Origin: Pontibacter mangrovi
Lineage (GTDB): Bacteria > Bacteroidota > Bacteroidia > Cytophagales > Hymenobacteraceae
NCBI RefSeq assembly: GCF_006385705.1
Contig: NZ_VFRQ01000001.1
Coordinates: 558,001 to 622,000, forward strand
DNA length: 64,000 nt
Direction: 5' to 3'
A model generated the notes under the pieces. The model was not told the DNA's origin. It saw only the letters and a list, made by a program, of their open reading frames with translations, and did not search any database. Every line of letters starts with the position of its first letter. Positions within the stretch are counted from its first letter, which is position 1. The position numbers and the translations under genes were made by a program. Shown here one piece after another: positions 9,576 to 18,232 of the stretch.

Positions 9576-10832
9576 ATGTACACACACTTCCAGATACTTA
9601 TAGTAGGCGGAGGAACTGCGGGCATTATGCTCGCCGCCAAGCTCCATAACGAAGAAAAGCGCCTTCGGATGGCGATCATCGAGCCGTCGCAAAGCCATTG
9701 GTACCAACCCGCCTGGACGCTGGTGGGAGGCGGCACCTACGACTACACCGACACCCGCCGTCCCGAGGATGCCGTGATTCCTGCAGGCGTGGACTGGATA
9801 CAGGACAAGGCCACCGAGATACTTCCGGGGGAGAACAAGGTGCGCACCGAAAGCAGCGGCGACTATACCTACGACTACCTGGTGGTAGCGCCCGGAGTAA
9901 AGTATGATCTGGATATGATTGAAGGCTTGCGCGAGGCCCTGCAGCACCCCAACGTGTGCAGCAACTATATAGACCCGCGCAAAACCTGGCACGTGCTGCG
10001 CAACTTCGAGGGCGGCAACGCCGTGTTTACCCAGCCCACCACGCCTATTAAGTGCGGCGGCGCGCCCCAAAAAATCATGTACCTGGCCGACGACTATTTC
10101 CGCAAAGCCGGTGTGCGCGACAAGAGCCAGGTTGTTTTCGCTACCCCCGGCTCTACCATTTTCGGTGTAAAGGAATTTTTGCCGGCCCTGGAAGAAGTGG
10201 TGAAGCGAAAAGACATTACCGTTAAAACATTCTACGCGCCTGTTAAAATAGATGCCTCACGCAACGAGATCCATTTTAAAAGAAGCAAACCCGAAGAGCA
10301 GTTTTTGCCTGATGCAAGGCTACAGGAGCGTGCCGAAGGAGCTGACACCGTCGTTATGCCTTACAGTATGCTGCACCTGGCTCCGCCCCATGTGGCCCCC
10401 GACGTAGTGCGCAATTCTGAACTGGCTGTGGCCGAAGGGCCGAATAAAGGCTGGCTGGACGTAGACATCCATACGTTGCAGCACAGGCGCTACCCCAACA
10501 TCTATGGCCTGGGAGATGTGGCCGCGCTGCCTACCGGCAAAACAGGTGCCGCCATTCGCAAGCAGGCTCCGGTGGTAGCCGCACAGCTACTGGCAAGTAT
10601 AAACAAGCAACCGAAGCCGGCGCTGCTCTACCAGGGATACTCCTCCTGCCCGCTGGTAACGGGCTACGGCAAAATGGTGCTGGCTGAGTTCAAGTATGAC
10701 AACGTGCGCGACAGTGACCCGTTCATCTCCAAATTTGTGGATACCACCAAAGAGCAGTGGAGCATGTGGCTGCTGAAGAAGTATGGCCTGCCCTGGATGT
10801 ACTGGCACCTGATGCTCAAAGGCATCATGTAG
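9576..10832 (+). CDS. sqr: Sulfide:quinone oxidoreductase
   Basis: A 418-residue FAD enzyme that oxidises H2S to sulfane sulfur and passes electrons to the membrane quinone. The FAD-binding motif is ILIVGGGTAGIMLAAKL (7-23). The family segment HWYQPAWTLVGGGTYDYTD follows. Three cysteines fall at the expected places: C128 (NVCSNY), C160 (TPIKCGGAPQ) and C358 (YSSCPLV). The second FAD motif is YGLGDVAALPTGKTGAA. The segments resemble the mitochondrial SQOR-like group, which hands sulfur to small-molecule acceptors. The neighbours (persulfide dioxygenase-like proteins, rhodaneses, sulfite exporters) complete a detoxification or respiration route. Confidence 0.92.
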   Translation: MYTHFQILIVGGGTAGIMLAAKLHNEEKRLRMAIIEPSQSHWYQPAWTLVGGGTYDYTDTRRPEDAVIPAGVDWIQDKATEILPGENKVRTESSGDYTYDYLVVAPGVKYDLDMIEGLREALQHPNVCSNYIDPRKTWHVLRNFEGGNAVFTQPTTPIKCGGAPQKIMYLADDYFRKAGVRDKSQVVFATPGSTIFGVKEFLPALEEVVKRKDITVKTFYAPVKIDASRNEIHFKRSKPEEQFLPDARLQERAEGADTVVMPYSMLHLAPPHVAPDVVRNSELAVAEGPNKGWLDVDIHTLQHRRYPNIYGLGDVAALPTGKTGAAIRKQAPVVAAQLLASINKQPKPALLYQGYSSCPLVTGYGKMVLAEFKYDNVRDSDPFISKFVDTTKEQWSMWLLKKYGLPWMYWHLMLKGIM

Positions 10833-10846
10833 CCCTCCTGGCCTGT

Positions 10847-10890
10847 GTGACCTAGGTCACTGTGCAGGAAATTTAACAGCCGTACTTTTG
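10847..10890 (+). promoter_or_regulatory. Crp/Fnr-type operator plus -7 box before the first MBL-rhodanese gene
   Basis: GTGACCTAGGTCAC (10847-10860) is a perfect palindrome. The -7 box TACTTTTG (10883-10890) matches TAnnTTTG and begins after exactly 22 nt. The gene starts at 10965, leaving a leader of roughly 70 nt. Confidence 0.85.
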
Positions 10891-10964
10891 TATTGAAAAC
10901 ATCAGGAAGCATAACTAGAAGCCCTCCTGATGGGTATAATTTCAAAACACAAAAAAACGACACC

Positions 10965-12311
10965 ATGCAGATAAAGCAGTTTGAAGACAAGGGCTTAGCG
11001 CATTACTCCTATGCCATTCTGAGCGAAGACACGGCAGAAGTAGTACTGGTTGACCCGGCCCGCAACCCGCAGCCCTACTATGACTACGCCAGCGACAACA
11101 ACGCCAACATTGTAGGCGTCATCGAGACGCACCCCCATGCTGACTTTGTAAGCTCGCACCTGGAGATACACGAGAAAACCGGCGCTACCATTTACGTGCA
11201 CAGCCTGGTAGGTGCCGATTACCCGCACAGAGCCTTCGACGGAGGAGCTGAGCTGCACCTCGGAGAGGTAACGTATAAATCCATTCACACCCCGGGCCAC
11301 TCGCCAGACGGCATCAGCATTGTAGTGGAGCATGAGGGCAAAGACATAGCCGTGTTCACAGGTGATACGCTGTTTATCGGGGATGTGGGCCGCCCGGACC
11401 TTCGGGAGAGCGCGGGTAACATACATGCCAAACGCGAGGAACTGGCCCGCCAAATGTACCACAGCACCCGCGAAAAACTGATGAAACTGGACGACAGTGT
11501 AATTGTTTACCCGGCACACGGAGCGGGCACGCTTTGTGGCAAAGGCCTGAGCGAAGCCAACAGCAGCACCATCGGCGCCGAGAAGCGCAGCAACTACGCC
11601 CTACAGGACATGAGCGAAGACCAGTTTGTGAAGATCCTGACAGAAGACCAGCCGTTTATACCCAAATACTTTGGCTACGACGTGGGCCTGAACAAGCAGG
11701 GCGCACCGGCCTACCAGCCAAGCATGCAAGGGGTAAACCGACTGGAGAAGAACTTCAAACCGGAGCTTGGAGCCATTGTAGTAGACGCCCGCAATGAGAA
11801 AACCTTCAAGAAAGGCCACTATAAAGGAGCCATCAACATCCAGAACGGCGGCAAGTTCGAAACCTGGCTGGGAAGCATCGTGGGGCCGAACGAAAGCTAT
11901 TACCTCATCGCCGAAAGCGAAGAGGAACTGAACGAGCTGATCTCGAAAGCAGCCAAGATTGGCTATGAGCTATTGATAAAGGGTGCTTTTGTGATGGACG
12001 AGGCCGCTGACGTGAAATCGCCGGTGATTGATGTGGCCGCGTTTAAACAGCACCCAAGCGAGTATACCATTGTGGACATCCGCAACACATCGGAAGTGAA
12101 AGGGGGCAAGTTTTTCGACAAGGCCATCAACATCCCGCTTCCGGAGCTGCGCGAGCGCGCCAAGGAAATTCCTGCCGATAAGCCCGTGGTGGTGCACTGC
12201 GCAGGCGGATACCGCTCTGCAGCCGGCAGCAGCATTGTGGAGGCAGCCTTGCCCGATGTAAAGGTGCTGGACCTGAGCGAAGCGGTCAGTCAGTTTAAAG
12301 ACGGCCAATAA
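10965..12311 (+). CDS. MBL-fold persulfide dioxygenase-like protein fused to rhodanese domains
   Basis: A 448-residue fusion. I start at ATG 10965 because the metallo-beta-lactamase fold begins there; the in-frame ATG at 10893 lies within 35 nt of the predicted transcription start and adds an unstructured tail. The MBL domain (1-245) carries THPHADFVSSH (H56, H58, D60, H65), HTPGHSPDG and FTGDTLFIGDVGRPDL, as in ETHE1/CstB-like persulfide dioxygenases. A first rhodanese domain (about 255-345) has no catalytic cysteine. A second ends in the active loop CAGGYRS (C412). Expected chemistry is oxidation of a low-molecular-weight persulfide to sulfite and sulfane transfer to thiosulfate. Confidence 0.88.
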   Translation: MQIKQFEDKGLAHYSYAILSEDTAEVVLVDPARNPQPYYDYASDNNANIVGVIETHPHADFVSSHLEIHEKTGATIYVHSLVGADYPHRAFDGGAELHLGEVTYKSIHTPGHSPDGISIVVEHEGKDIAVFTGDTLFIGDVGRPDLRESAGNIHAKREELARQMYHSTREKLMKLDDSVIVYPAHGAGTLCGKGLSEANSSTIGAEKRSNYALQDMSEDQFVKILTEDQPFIPKYFGYDVGLNKQGAPAYQPSMQGVNRLEKNFKPELGAIVVDARNEKTFKKGHYKGAINIQNGGKFETWLGSIVGPNESYYLIAESEEELNELISKAAKIGYELLIKGAFVMDEAADVKSPVIDVAAFKQHPSEYTIVDIRNTSEVKGGKFFDKAINIPLPELRERAKEIPADKPVVVHCAGGYRSAAGSSIVEAALPDVKVLDLSEAVSQFKDGQ

Positions 12312-12326
12312 GCCAGCCTTTTAATG

Positions 12327-12365
12327 ACCAGTGCGGAATACGGAGCCCGCACTGGTTCTTTTTTT
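12327..12365 (+). terminator. Rho-independent terminator after the first MBL-rhodanese gene
   Basis: The arms ACCAGTGCGG (12327-12336) and CCGCACTGGT (12347-12356) pair perfectly and are followed by a T-rich run, separating this gene from the Crp/Fnr gene. Confidence 0.9.
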
Positions 12366-12427
12366 AATCTGTACCTTCGTATACTGTAGTATAACTATAC
12401 TTAACCTAAACCACGCTACCGCACCCC

Positions 12428-13075
12428 ATGGAAGTTCTTGATAAAGATGTCGTTCTGAAGCAGTTCCCACAACTAGAGCAGCCCCTGCTGGAAGAGCTCC
12501 TGCAGCAAAGCACCCTAAAGCAGGTGGAAGAGGGCGACGAGGTGATGCGCACCGGCCAGTACATAAAATCAACCATCCTGCTGCTGAGCGGCCTTTTGAA
12601 AGTATACCGCGAGGACGATGAAGGCAACGAGTTCCTGATGTATTACCTGGAGCCCGGCAGCGCCTGCGCGCTTTCAATGATGTGCACGGCCCGCAACGAG
12701 CAAAGCCAGATAAAAGCAAAGGCGGTTACGCCGTCAGAGGTTATCCTGGTGCCCTCCCACCTGTCGGAGATCTGGTTAGGAAAGTATAAGACCTGGCACA
12801 ACTTCGTGATTGCTTCCTACCGCCAGCGCTTCGAGGAGCTGCTGCAAACCCTGGACAGCGTGGCCTTTAAAGGACTGGACGAACGCCTGCTCTTTTACCT
12901 GAAGCGGCATGTAAAAGTATCTGGCTACCAGGTGCGCCTCTCGCACCAGCAGATTGCCGATGAGCTCAACAGCTCACGCGAGGTGATTTCTAGGCTGCTG
13001 AAAAAGCTGGAGCAGACCGGTGCCCTGACCCTTCACCGCAATTACATCGAGGTACACAACCTGGATCTGGTTTAA
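12428..13075 (+). CDS. Crp/Fnr-family transcription regulator, probable regulator of the sulfur genes
   Basis: A 215-residue regulator. The cNMP-binding-like beta-roll spans about 20-120. A dimer helix and a winged HTH follow (170-210). The recognition helix reads SSREVISRLLKKLE, with R184, E185 and R189 in the R-E-x3-R order that in E. coli CRP contacts the GTGA half-site. This fits the GTGA-N6-TCAC operators before several neighbours. The cyclic-AMP pocket is not convincingly conserved. Two cysteines, C80 and C86 (GSACALSMMC), lie where the phosphate cassette would be and could sense redox state or sulfane sulfur, which is inference. No operator of the same type precedes the gene itself. 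Confidence 0.88.
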   Translation: MEVLDKDVVLKQFPQLEQPLLEELLQQSTLKQVEEGDEVMRTGQYIKSTILLLSGLLKVYREDDEGNEFLMYYLEPGSACALSMMCTARNEQSQIKAKAVTPSEVILVPSHLSEIWLGKYKTWHNFVIASYRQRFEELLQTLDSVAFKGLDERLLFYLKRHVKVSGYQVRLSHQQIADELNSSREVISRLLKKLEQTGALTLHRNYIEVHNLDLV

Positions 13076-13154
13076 GCACACCGGGTTCTTTGTAATCAAC
13101 TTAGCTGCCGCGGCGCCTCCACAGGTGCCGGGCCAACATTATTCAAAACTTAAA

Positions 13155-13958
13155 ATGGAAATATTCGGATACATTGCCGCCCTGTTTATTGGTTTATCTT
13201 TGGGCCTGACGGGCAGCGGGGGCTCCATACTTACGGTGCCCATACTTGTTTACCTGATGCGGCTGAACCCCGTAATCTCAACTTCATACTCTCTTTTTAT
13301 AGTAGGCTCTACAAGTTTAGTGGGCAGCTACAAGTTCTACCTTAAAAAGCTGGTGAGCTTTAAGACCGCCCTTATCTTCGGGGTACCGTCGCTGCTGACC
13401 GTCTTCCTAACCCGCAGCCTGCTTGTGCCGGCCATTCCGCGCCACATTATAGATATCGGAGGGTTTGAGGTGACAAAAGGCATTATGCTGATGGTGATGT
13501 TCGCCCTGCTGATGCTGGCAGCCTCCTTTAGCATGATCTTTAAGAAAAGCCCTGCCAGCCAACAGGAAGATGCGCCGCAAAAAGCTGATGCGAACTATGT
13601 GGCTTTGGTGCTGCAGGGAACGCTGGTAGGCCTTATCTCGGGTTTGGTTGGGGCCGGCGGCGGCTTCCTCATCATCCCGGCGCTGGTGCTTTTCACTGGC
13701 CTCGACATCAAGCTGGCAGTCGGCACCTCCCTTGTTATTGTTACTGCCAACTCGCTGCTGGGCTTTGTTGGCGACATACTGCAATACAACATCGACTGGA
13801 CGTTCCTGCTCACCTTTACAGCACTTTCTGTTGCCGGCATCTTTATAGGCACCGCGCTCTCCAGCAAAGTGCAGGGCGAGAAGCTGAAAAAAGGATTCGG
13901 TTGGTTTGTGCTGGCCATGGGCTTGTATATCCTGGCAAGAGAGATCTTCCTGTCCTAA
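13155..13958 (+). CDS. TauE/SafE-family sulfite/organosulfonate exporter, copy 1
   Basis: A 267-residue membrane protein with about eight hydrophobic segments. I start at ATG 13155 (MEIFGYIAALFIGLSLG) because the paralogue at 14102 begins with the matching MELLGYVAALLIGLSLG. Both halves carry the family's glycine-rich signature (GLTGSGGSILTVP and GLVGAGGGFLIIPALVLF). Members export sulfite, sulfoacetate or related anions across the inner membrane. Next to persulfide dioxygenase-like enzymes, sulfite export is the likely role. Confidence 0.88.
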   Translation: MEIFGYIAALFIGLSLGLTGSGGSILTVPILVYLMRLNPVISTSYSLFIVGSTSLVGSYKFYLKKLVSFKTALIFGVPSLLTVFLTRSLLVPAIPRHIIDIGGFEVTKGIMLMVMFALLMLAASFSMIFKKSPASQQEDAPQKADANYVALVLQGTLVGLISGLVGAGGGFLIIPALVLFTGLDIKLAVGTSLVIVTANSLLGFVGDILQYNIDWTFLLTFTALSVAGIFIGTALSSKVQGEKLKKGFGWFVLAMGLYILAREIFLS

Positions 13959-14033
13959 TCCACGGCAGCAATGTCCTTGTGAAGTATACTTTGTTGAAGA
14001 CTAAAATTAAAGTAGGGCAGCAAAGCACGCACT

Positions 14034-14077
14034 GTGATAATAGTCACTGCGTCAGCCTCTTCGGCAACTTATTTTTG
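14034..14077 (+). promoter_or_regulatory. Crp/Fnr-type operator plus -7 box before TauE copy 2
   Basis: GTGATAATAGTCAC (14034-14047) is followed after exactly 22 nt by TATTTTTG (14070-14077), a perfect TAnnTTTG box. The start codon is at 14102. The fully palindromic AAGTATACTT lies just upstream at 13982-13991. Confidence 0.85.
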
Positions 14078-14101
14078 TATCAGTAAAACAAAACTATACT
14101 T

Positions 14102-14959
14102 ATGGAATTACTCGGATATGTTGCTGCCCTGCTGATTGGATTGTCGCTGGGCTTGATCGGGGGCGGAGGCTCTATCCTGACGGTGCCGGTACTTGTGTAC
14201 CTGATCGGCCTGAGCCCTGTTATCTCTACGGCGTACTCGCTTTTCATTGTGGGCCTCACCAGCCTGGTGGGTTCCTACAAGTTTTATAAAAAAGGACTGG
14301 TGAGCCTCAAAACGGCGGCTGTTTTCGGAGTTCCGTCTATCGTGGCGGTGTTTATCACCCGCCGCTACATTGTGCCGGCCATTCCGGACAATATCTTCTC
14401 TGTAGGGGATTTTGTAGTGACCAAGGGCATTCTGCTGATGCTGCTGTTTGCCGGGCTCATGGTGTTCGCCTCTATCAGCATGATCAAGAAAAAGAAAACG
14501 CCAGAGGAGCCTATAGAGGGAGTGGACGAGAACATTGACACGGAACTGGACGTGGAACACGAAAACCCTGCCGCCGAGCACCCAAAACCAACGTTCAACT
14601 ACGGCGGCATTCTGGCAGAAGGTTTGGTTGTGGGCACGCTCACGGGCCTGGTTGGGGCAGGCGGCGGCTTCCTCATCATCCCGGCGCTGGTGCTTTTCAG
14701 TAAGCTGGATATGAAAATGGCCGTGGGCACCTCCCTCCTGATCATAGCGGTAAAGTCGTTATTCGGATTTATCGGCGATATCTTCAACTATGAAATCGAC
14801 TGGGCCTTCCTGGGCATCTTCTCAGCTATCTCTATTGCGGGTATCTTTATCGGCACATTCCTGTCCACAAAAATTCACGCCGATAAACTGAAGAGCGCCT
14901 TCGGATGGTTTGTGCTCCTAATGGGTATTTACATCTTTGCAAAAGAACTTTTCTTCTAA
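14102..14959 (+). CDS. TauE/SafE-family sulfite/organosulfonate exporter, copy 2
   Basis: A 285-residue paralogue of the preceding exporter, similar over almost its whole length. It has the same two glycine-rich signatures (GLIGGGGSILTVP and GLVGAGGGFLIIPALVLF). It differs by a longer acidic cytoplasmic loop around residues 138-165 (GVDENIDTELDVEHEN). It has its own Crp/Fnr-type promoter, whereas copy 1 lacks one, so the two are probably regulated separately. Sulfite export is inferred from family and neighbours. Confidence 0.9.
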   Translation: MELLGYVAALLIGLSLGLIGGGGSILTVPVLVYLIGLSPVISTAYSLFIVGLTSLVGSYKFYKKGLVSLKTAAVFGVPSIVAVFITRRYIVPAIPDNIFSVGDFVVTKGILLMLLFAGLMVFASISMIKKKKTPEEPIEGVDENIDTELDVEHENPAAEHPKPTFNYGGILAEGLVVGTLTGLVGAGGGFLIIPALVLFSKLDMKMAVGTSLLIIAVKSLFGFIGDIFNYEIDWAFLGIFSAISIAGIFIGTFLSTKIHADKLKSAFGWFVLLMGIYIFAKELFF

Positions 14960-14971
14960 AAATACTCCTGA

Positions 14972-15015
14972 GTGATCAAAGTCACTGATAAGCCTTGAAA
15001 AACTTACGATATTTG
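14972..15015 (+). promoter_or_regulatory. Crp/Fnr-type operator plus -7 box before the second MBL-rhodanese gene
   Basis: GTGATCAAAGTCAC (14972-14985), then exactly 22 nt, then GATATTTG (15008-15015), one base from TAnnTTTG. The spacing matches the other members of the set. Confidence 0.85.
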
Positions 15016-15072
15016 TATCATAAGCTGAACAATTGAGCATCATCTTAAAAGAAACTTTTAAATACCAGAACC

Positions 15073-16485
15073 ATGAAAGTAGAACAGATTTATACCGGAT
15101 GCCTAGCCCAAGGCGCTTACTACATAGAGAGCAAAGGCGAGGCCGCTATCATCGATCCGCTGCGCGAGGTTAAGCCATATATTGAGAAAGCTGAGAAAGA
15201 CAACGCCAAGATAAAGTATGTGCTGGAGACGCACTTCCACGCAGACTTTGTGTCGGGCCACGTGGACCTGGCCAAGGCAACCGGCGCCACCATCGTTTTC
15301 GGGCCAAACGCGCAGCCTAAGTTTGAGGCATACATTGCCCAAGACGGCGAGGAGCTAAAAGTGGGCGATGTGACCATTAAGGTGCTGCACACGCCAGGCC
15401 ATACCATGGAATCTACCACCTACCTGCTGTTGGATGAGAACGGCAAAGCGCACAGCATCTTCTCGGGCGACACCCTCTTTATCGGAGACGTGGGCCGTCC
15501 TGACCTGGCCGTGAAGTCTAACCTGACAGAGGAGCAGCTGGCCGAGCACCTGTACGACTCGCTGCGCACCAAGATCATGACGCTGCCAGACGATGTGATC
15601 GTTTATCCTGCACACGGAGCAGGGTCAGCCTGCGGCAAGAACATGAGCAAAGAGACCACGGACCTGTTGGGCAACCAGAAGAAAACCAACTACGCCCTGC
15701 GCGCCGACATGACGAAGGAAGAGTTTGTGAAAGAGGTGACCGAAGGGCTGCTTCCTCCTCCGGGCTACTTCCCGCTGAACGTGAAGATGAACAAGGAAGG
15801 CTATGCCAACATTAACGATGTGATGGCACAAGGCCTGCAGGAGCTTTCTGCGGAAGCGTTTGAGGCGGCAGCCAACGAAACCGGTGCCCTGGTGCTGGAT
15901 ACGCGCAAGCCAGAGGAGTTTGCCAAAGGCTTCATCCCGAACTCGGTGAACATCGGCATCGACGGTAACTTTGCCCCATGGGTAGGCGCCTTGATTCCAG
16001 ACATACAGCAGCCGATCCTGATCGTGGCTGAGAAAGGCCGTGAAGAAGAGGTGGTAACACGCCTGGCCCGCGTCGGCTACGATAATTCCCTGGGTTACCT
16101 GAAAGGCGGCTTTGAGACCTGGAAAGCGGCCGGCAAAGAGGTAGACACGATCAAGTCGATCTCAGCAGAAGAGTTTGCCAAGCGCTTTGAGCAGAACAAC
16201 AAGATCAAGGTAGTGGATGTGCGCAAGCCGGGCGAGTACCAGGCAGAGCACGTAGAAACAGCCCTGAGCGCCCCGCTGGATTACCTGAACGAGCACCTGT
16301 CGGAGTTGCCGGCTGAGGAGGAGATGTACCTGCACTGTGCCGGCGGCTACCGCTCCATGATTGCGGCCTCCATCCTGAAATCAAGGGGCTTTGACAACGT
16401 GGTGAACGTGGAAGGCGGCTTTAAGGCCATAGCCGATACCAACGTACCGAAAACAGCCTACGTCTGCCCAAGCACGCTGAAATAA
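15073..16485 (+). CDS. MBL-fold persulfide dioxygenase-like protein fused to two rhodanese domains
   Basis: A 470-residue protein with the same architecture as the product at 10965 but more complete. The MBL domain carries THFHADFVSGH (H54, H56, D58, H63), HTPGHTMEST and FSGDTLFIGDVGRPDL. The first rhodanese domain (about 270-360, LDTRKPEEFAKGFIPNSVNI) lacks the catalytic cysteine. The second has CAGGYRS (C422) and the usual GGF tail. The canonical HxHxDH reads HxHxDF, as in the other copy. Predicted role is oxidation of glutathione- or bacillithiol-type persulfide to sulfite, with sulfur transfer by the C-terminal domain. The thiol carrier in this organism is unknown. Confidence 0.9.
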   Translation: MKVEQIYTGCLAQGAYYIESKGEAAIIDPLREVKPYIEKAEKDNAKIKYVLETHFHADFVSGHVDLAKATGATIVFGPNAQPKFEAYIAQDGEELKVGDVTIKVLHTPGHTMESTTYLLLDENGKAHSIFSGDTLFIGDVGRPDLAVKSNLTEEQLAEHLYDSLRTKIMTLPDDVIVYPAHGAGSACGKNMSKETTDLLGNQKKTNYALRADMTKEEFVKEVTEGLLPPPGYFPLNVKMNKEGYANINDVMAQGLQELSAEAFEAAANETGALVLDTRKPEEFAKGFIPNSVNIGIDGNFAPWVGALIPDIQQPILIVAEKGREEEVVTRLARVGYDNSLGYLKGGFETWKAAGKEVDTIKSISAEEFAKRFEQNNKIKVVDVRKPGEYQAEHVETALSAPLDYLNEHLSELPAEEEMYLHCAGGYRSMIAASILKSRGFDNVVNVEGGFKAIADTNVPKTAYVCPSTLK

Positions 16486-16493
16486 GCTAGCTA

Positions 16494-16537
16494 AAAAACG
16501 GGGCTGCAGGCATGGTGCCGGTAGCCCCGTTTTTTTT
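16494..16537 (+). terminator. Rho-independent terminator after the second MBL-rhodanese gene
   Basis: ACGGGGCT pairs with AGCCCCGT across a loop of about 18 nt (a shorter internal stem is possible) and is followed by eight T residues. Confidence 0.87.
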
Positions 16538-16566
16538 GTAAGAAATAGGCAGCCTGCAGGCACTGC

Positions 16567-16610
16567 GTGATTAAAGTCACTGAAAATGGCTGACGGTATC
16601 CCGATCTTTG
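16567..16610 (+). promoter_or_regulatory. Crp/Fnr-type operator plus -7 box before the small rhodanese gene
   Basis: GTGATTAAAGTCAC (16567-16580), exactly 22 nt, then GATCTTTG (16603-16610). Both elements closely match those at 14972-15015. Confidence 0.85.
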
Positions 16611-16649
16611 TATAGAAATTATTGAAACACCTAAGAAAATCCCAAAGCC

Positions 16650-16976
16650 ATGTTCAACATATTTAAATCAACCCCAAAGAACTACGAAGACCTGAACGGT
16701 GAAAGCTTTAAGGCCAAGTATACGTCTACCCCTAAAGCCAAGCTGCTGGACGTCAGAACGCCGGGCGAGTTTTCGGCAGGCTCCATCAAAGGGGCCCAGA
16801 ACATCGACGTAACCTCCTCCCAGTTTCAGTCGGCGCTTAGCAAACTGGATAAGGACAAAGAGTACTTCGTGTTCTGCCGTAGCGGCAACCGCAGCGGCTC
16901 CGCCTGCAAAATGATGGCAGACCAGGGATACAATGTATACAACCTGGCAGGCGGCATTGGCGCCTGGCCGCGCTAA
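16650..16976 (+). CDS. Single-domain rhodanese
   Basis: A 108-residue cytoplasmic rhodanese domain protein. The domain begins with KLLDVRTPGEFSAGSIKGAQNI, and the active loop is FCRSGNRSG with C76. It ends with the usual AGGIGAWPR. Such proteins accept sulfane sulfur as a cysteine persulfide and pass it to thiols, sulfite or partner proteins. It has its own Crp/Fnr-type promoter, and the YeeE/YedE pair follows on the same strand 105 bp on, so it may deliver sulfur near these membrane proteins. Confidence 0.92.
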   Translation: MFNIFKSTPKNYEDLNGESFKAKYTSTPKAKLLDVRTPGEFSAGSIKGAQNIDVTSSQFQSALSKLDKDKEYFVFCRSGNRSGSACKMMADQGYNVYNLAGGIGAWPR

Positions 16977-17081
16977 ACCTTACCTGAGGTGCAGGCTGTG
17001 GCAGCAAGTAGCCCAGCCTGCACCTCAGCAACTAATTGCAAACACTACCGCCGTTTACAACACCATTAACTTAAAAGCATT

Positions 17082-17639
17082 ATGTTAGAATTTATCAGCC
17101 AGCCGTGGCCATGGTATGTTTCAGGTACCCTGATTGCCTTCACCATGGTGCTGCTGCTTTTCTTCGGAAAATCGTTTGGCTTCTCGGCCAACCTCCGCAC
17201 GATCTGTACCGCTTGCGGCGCAGGTAAGCATGTTAAGTTTTTCGATTTTAACTGGCGCAGCCAGATCTGGAACCTGCTGTTCCTGGTAGGTGCCATACTG
17301 GGAGGCGTCATTTCGGCTCAGTTCCTGAACGGCAACGCTCCGGTAGAGCTTTCGGCGGCCACCGTGCAGGATTTATCGGCGCTGGGCTTCTCCGCCCCCG
17401 ACGAACTGCAGCCAGAGGAGATCTTCAGCCTGGAGGCCATATTTACCTTAAAAGGATTCCTGGTACTGCTGTTGGGCGGCTTCATGATCGGGTTTGGCGC
17501 ACGCTATGCAGGCGGATGTACTTCCGGCCATGCCATCAGCGGCTTGTCTAACCTGCAGCTGCCCTCGCTTATTGCAGTAGTCGGCTTCTTTATCGGTGGT
17601 CTGGTTACTACTTATTTGTTGATGCCGCTGATTTTTTAA
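17082..17639 (+). CDS. YeeE/YedE-family membrane protein, first half-type subunit
   Basis: A 185-residue membrane protein of the YeeE/YedE (sulphur transport) family. It has about five hydrophobic segments. The family cysteine sits in the glycine-rich motif [13 protein letters not shown] (near residue 144), and a second cysteine-containing motif [10 protein letters not shown] (near 44) may face the pore. Homologues such as TsuA conduct thiosulfate or other sulfane-sulfur compounds by relay through cysteines. This short form pairs with the next gene; together they match the length of the fused proteins. Confidence 0.85.
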   Translation: MLEFISQPWPWYVSGTLIAFTMVLLLFFGKSFGFSANLRTICTACGAGKHVKFFDFNWRSQIWNLLFLVGAILGGVISAQFLNGNAPVELSAATVQDLSALGFSAPDELQPEEIFSLEAIFTLKGFLVLLLGGFMIGFGARYAGGCTSGHAISGLSNLQLPSLIAVVGFFIGGLVTTYLLMPLIF

Positions 17640-17728
17640 TGAATAAAGTGATGGTTAGTGCACGATCCAAGTATACTTCCCATCCCTGGTTTATTATTCA
17701 TTCTTAGTAATTCTAAATCATCTATCCC

Positions 17729-18142
17729 GTGAAAGGACTTAAATATATAATCGCCGGCATCCTGTTCGGCATCGTCATGAGCAAGTCGGAGGCCATTTCG
17801 TGGTACCGTATCCAGGAGATGTTCCGCTTCCAGTCGTTCCACATGTATGGCATTATCGGCACAGCCGTGGTGCTGGGCACGCTGGCCGTCTTCATCATCA
17901 AAAAGTATAACCTGCGCGACTACCAGGGCAACCCCATCGTGTTTCACCCCAAGGAGATGTCTATTCCGCGCTACCTGATTGGCGGCACCATCTTTGGCCT
18001 GGGTTGGGCACTGACCGGCGCCTGCCCCGGTCCTATGTTCGTAAACATCGGCCATGCCTATTGGGCCATACTGGTAGCGGTGGCGGGTGCGCTGGGCGGC
18101 ACCTACCTGTATGGCGTGCTCCGCGATAAGCTGCCGCATTAA
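17729..18142 (+). CDS. YeeE/YedE-family membrane protein, second half-type subunit (GTG start)
   Basis: A 137-residue membrane protein with about four hydrophobic segments and the matching family motif GWALTGACPGPMFVNIG (cysteine near residue 99). I use the GTG at 17729, since it begins the conserved MKGLKYIIAGILFGIVMSKSEA region and no ATG is near. The 89-bp gap to the first subunit contains the palindrome AAGTATACTT at 17669-17678 and no terminator, so co-transcription is likely. Thiosulfate or sulfane-sulfur uptake or export is inferred. Confidence 0.83.
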   Translation: MKGLKYIIAGILFGIVMSKSEAISWYRIQEMFRFQSFHMYGIIGTAVVLGTLAVFIIKKYNLRDYQGNPIVFHPKEMSIPRYLIGGTIFGLGWALTGACPGPMFVNIGHAYWAILVAVAGALGGTYLYGVLRDKLPH

Positions 18143-18170
18143 GGGCGCAGGTAATACCTGAAAGTATATG

Positions 18171-18210
18171 AAAAGCCGTGCGCCCTTCTGTGCCATGGCT
18201 TTTCTTTTTT
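18171..18210 (+). terminator. Probable rho-independent terminator after the YeeE/YedE pair
   Basis: AAAAGCCGTG (18171-18180) pairs with CATGGCTTTT (18194-18203) with one mismatch, and a T-rich run follows. A second nested pairing of AAGGGCG (18141) with CGCCCTT (18181) is also possible. Confidence 0.7.
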
Positions 18211-18232
18211 AACTCCTAACCAGTTTATACTT

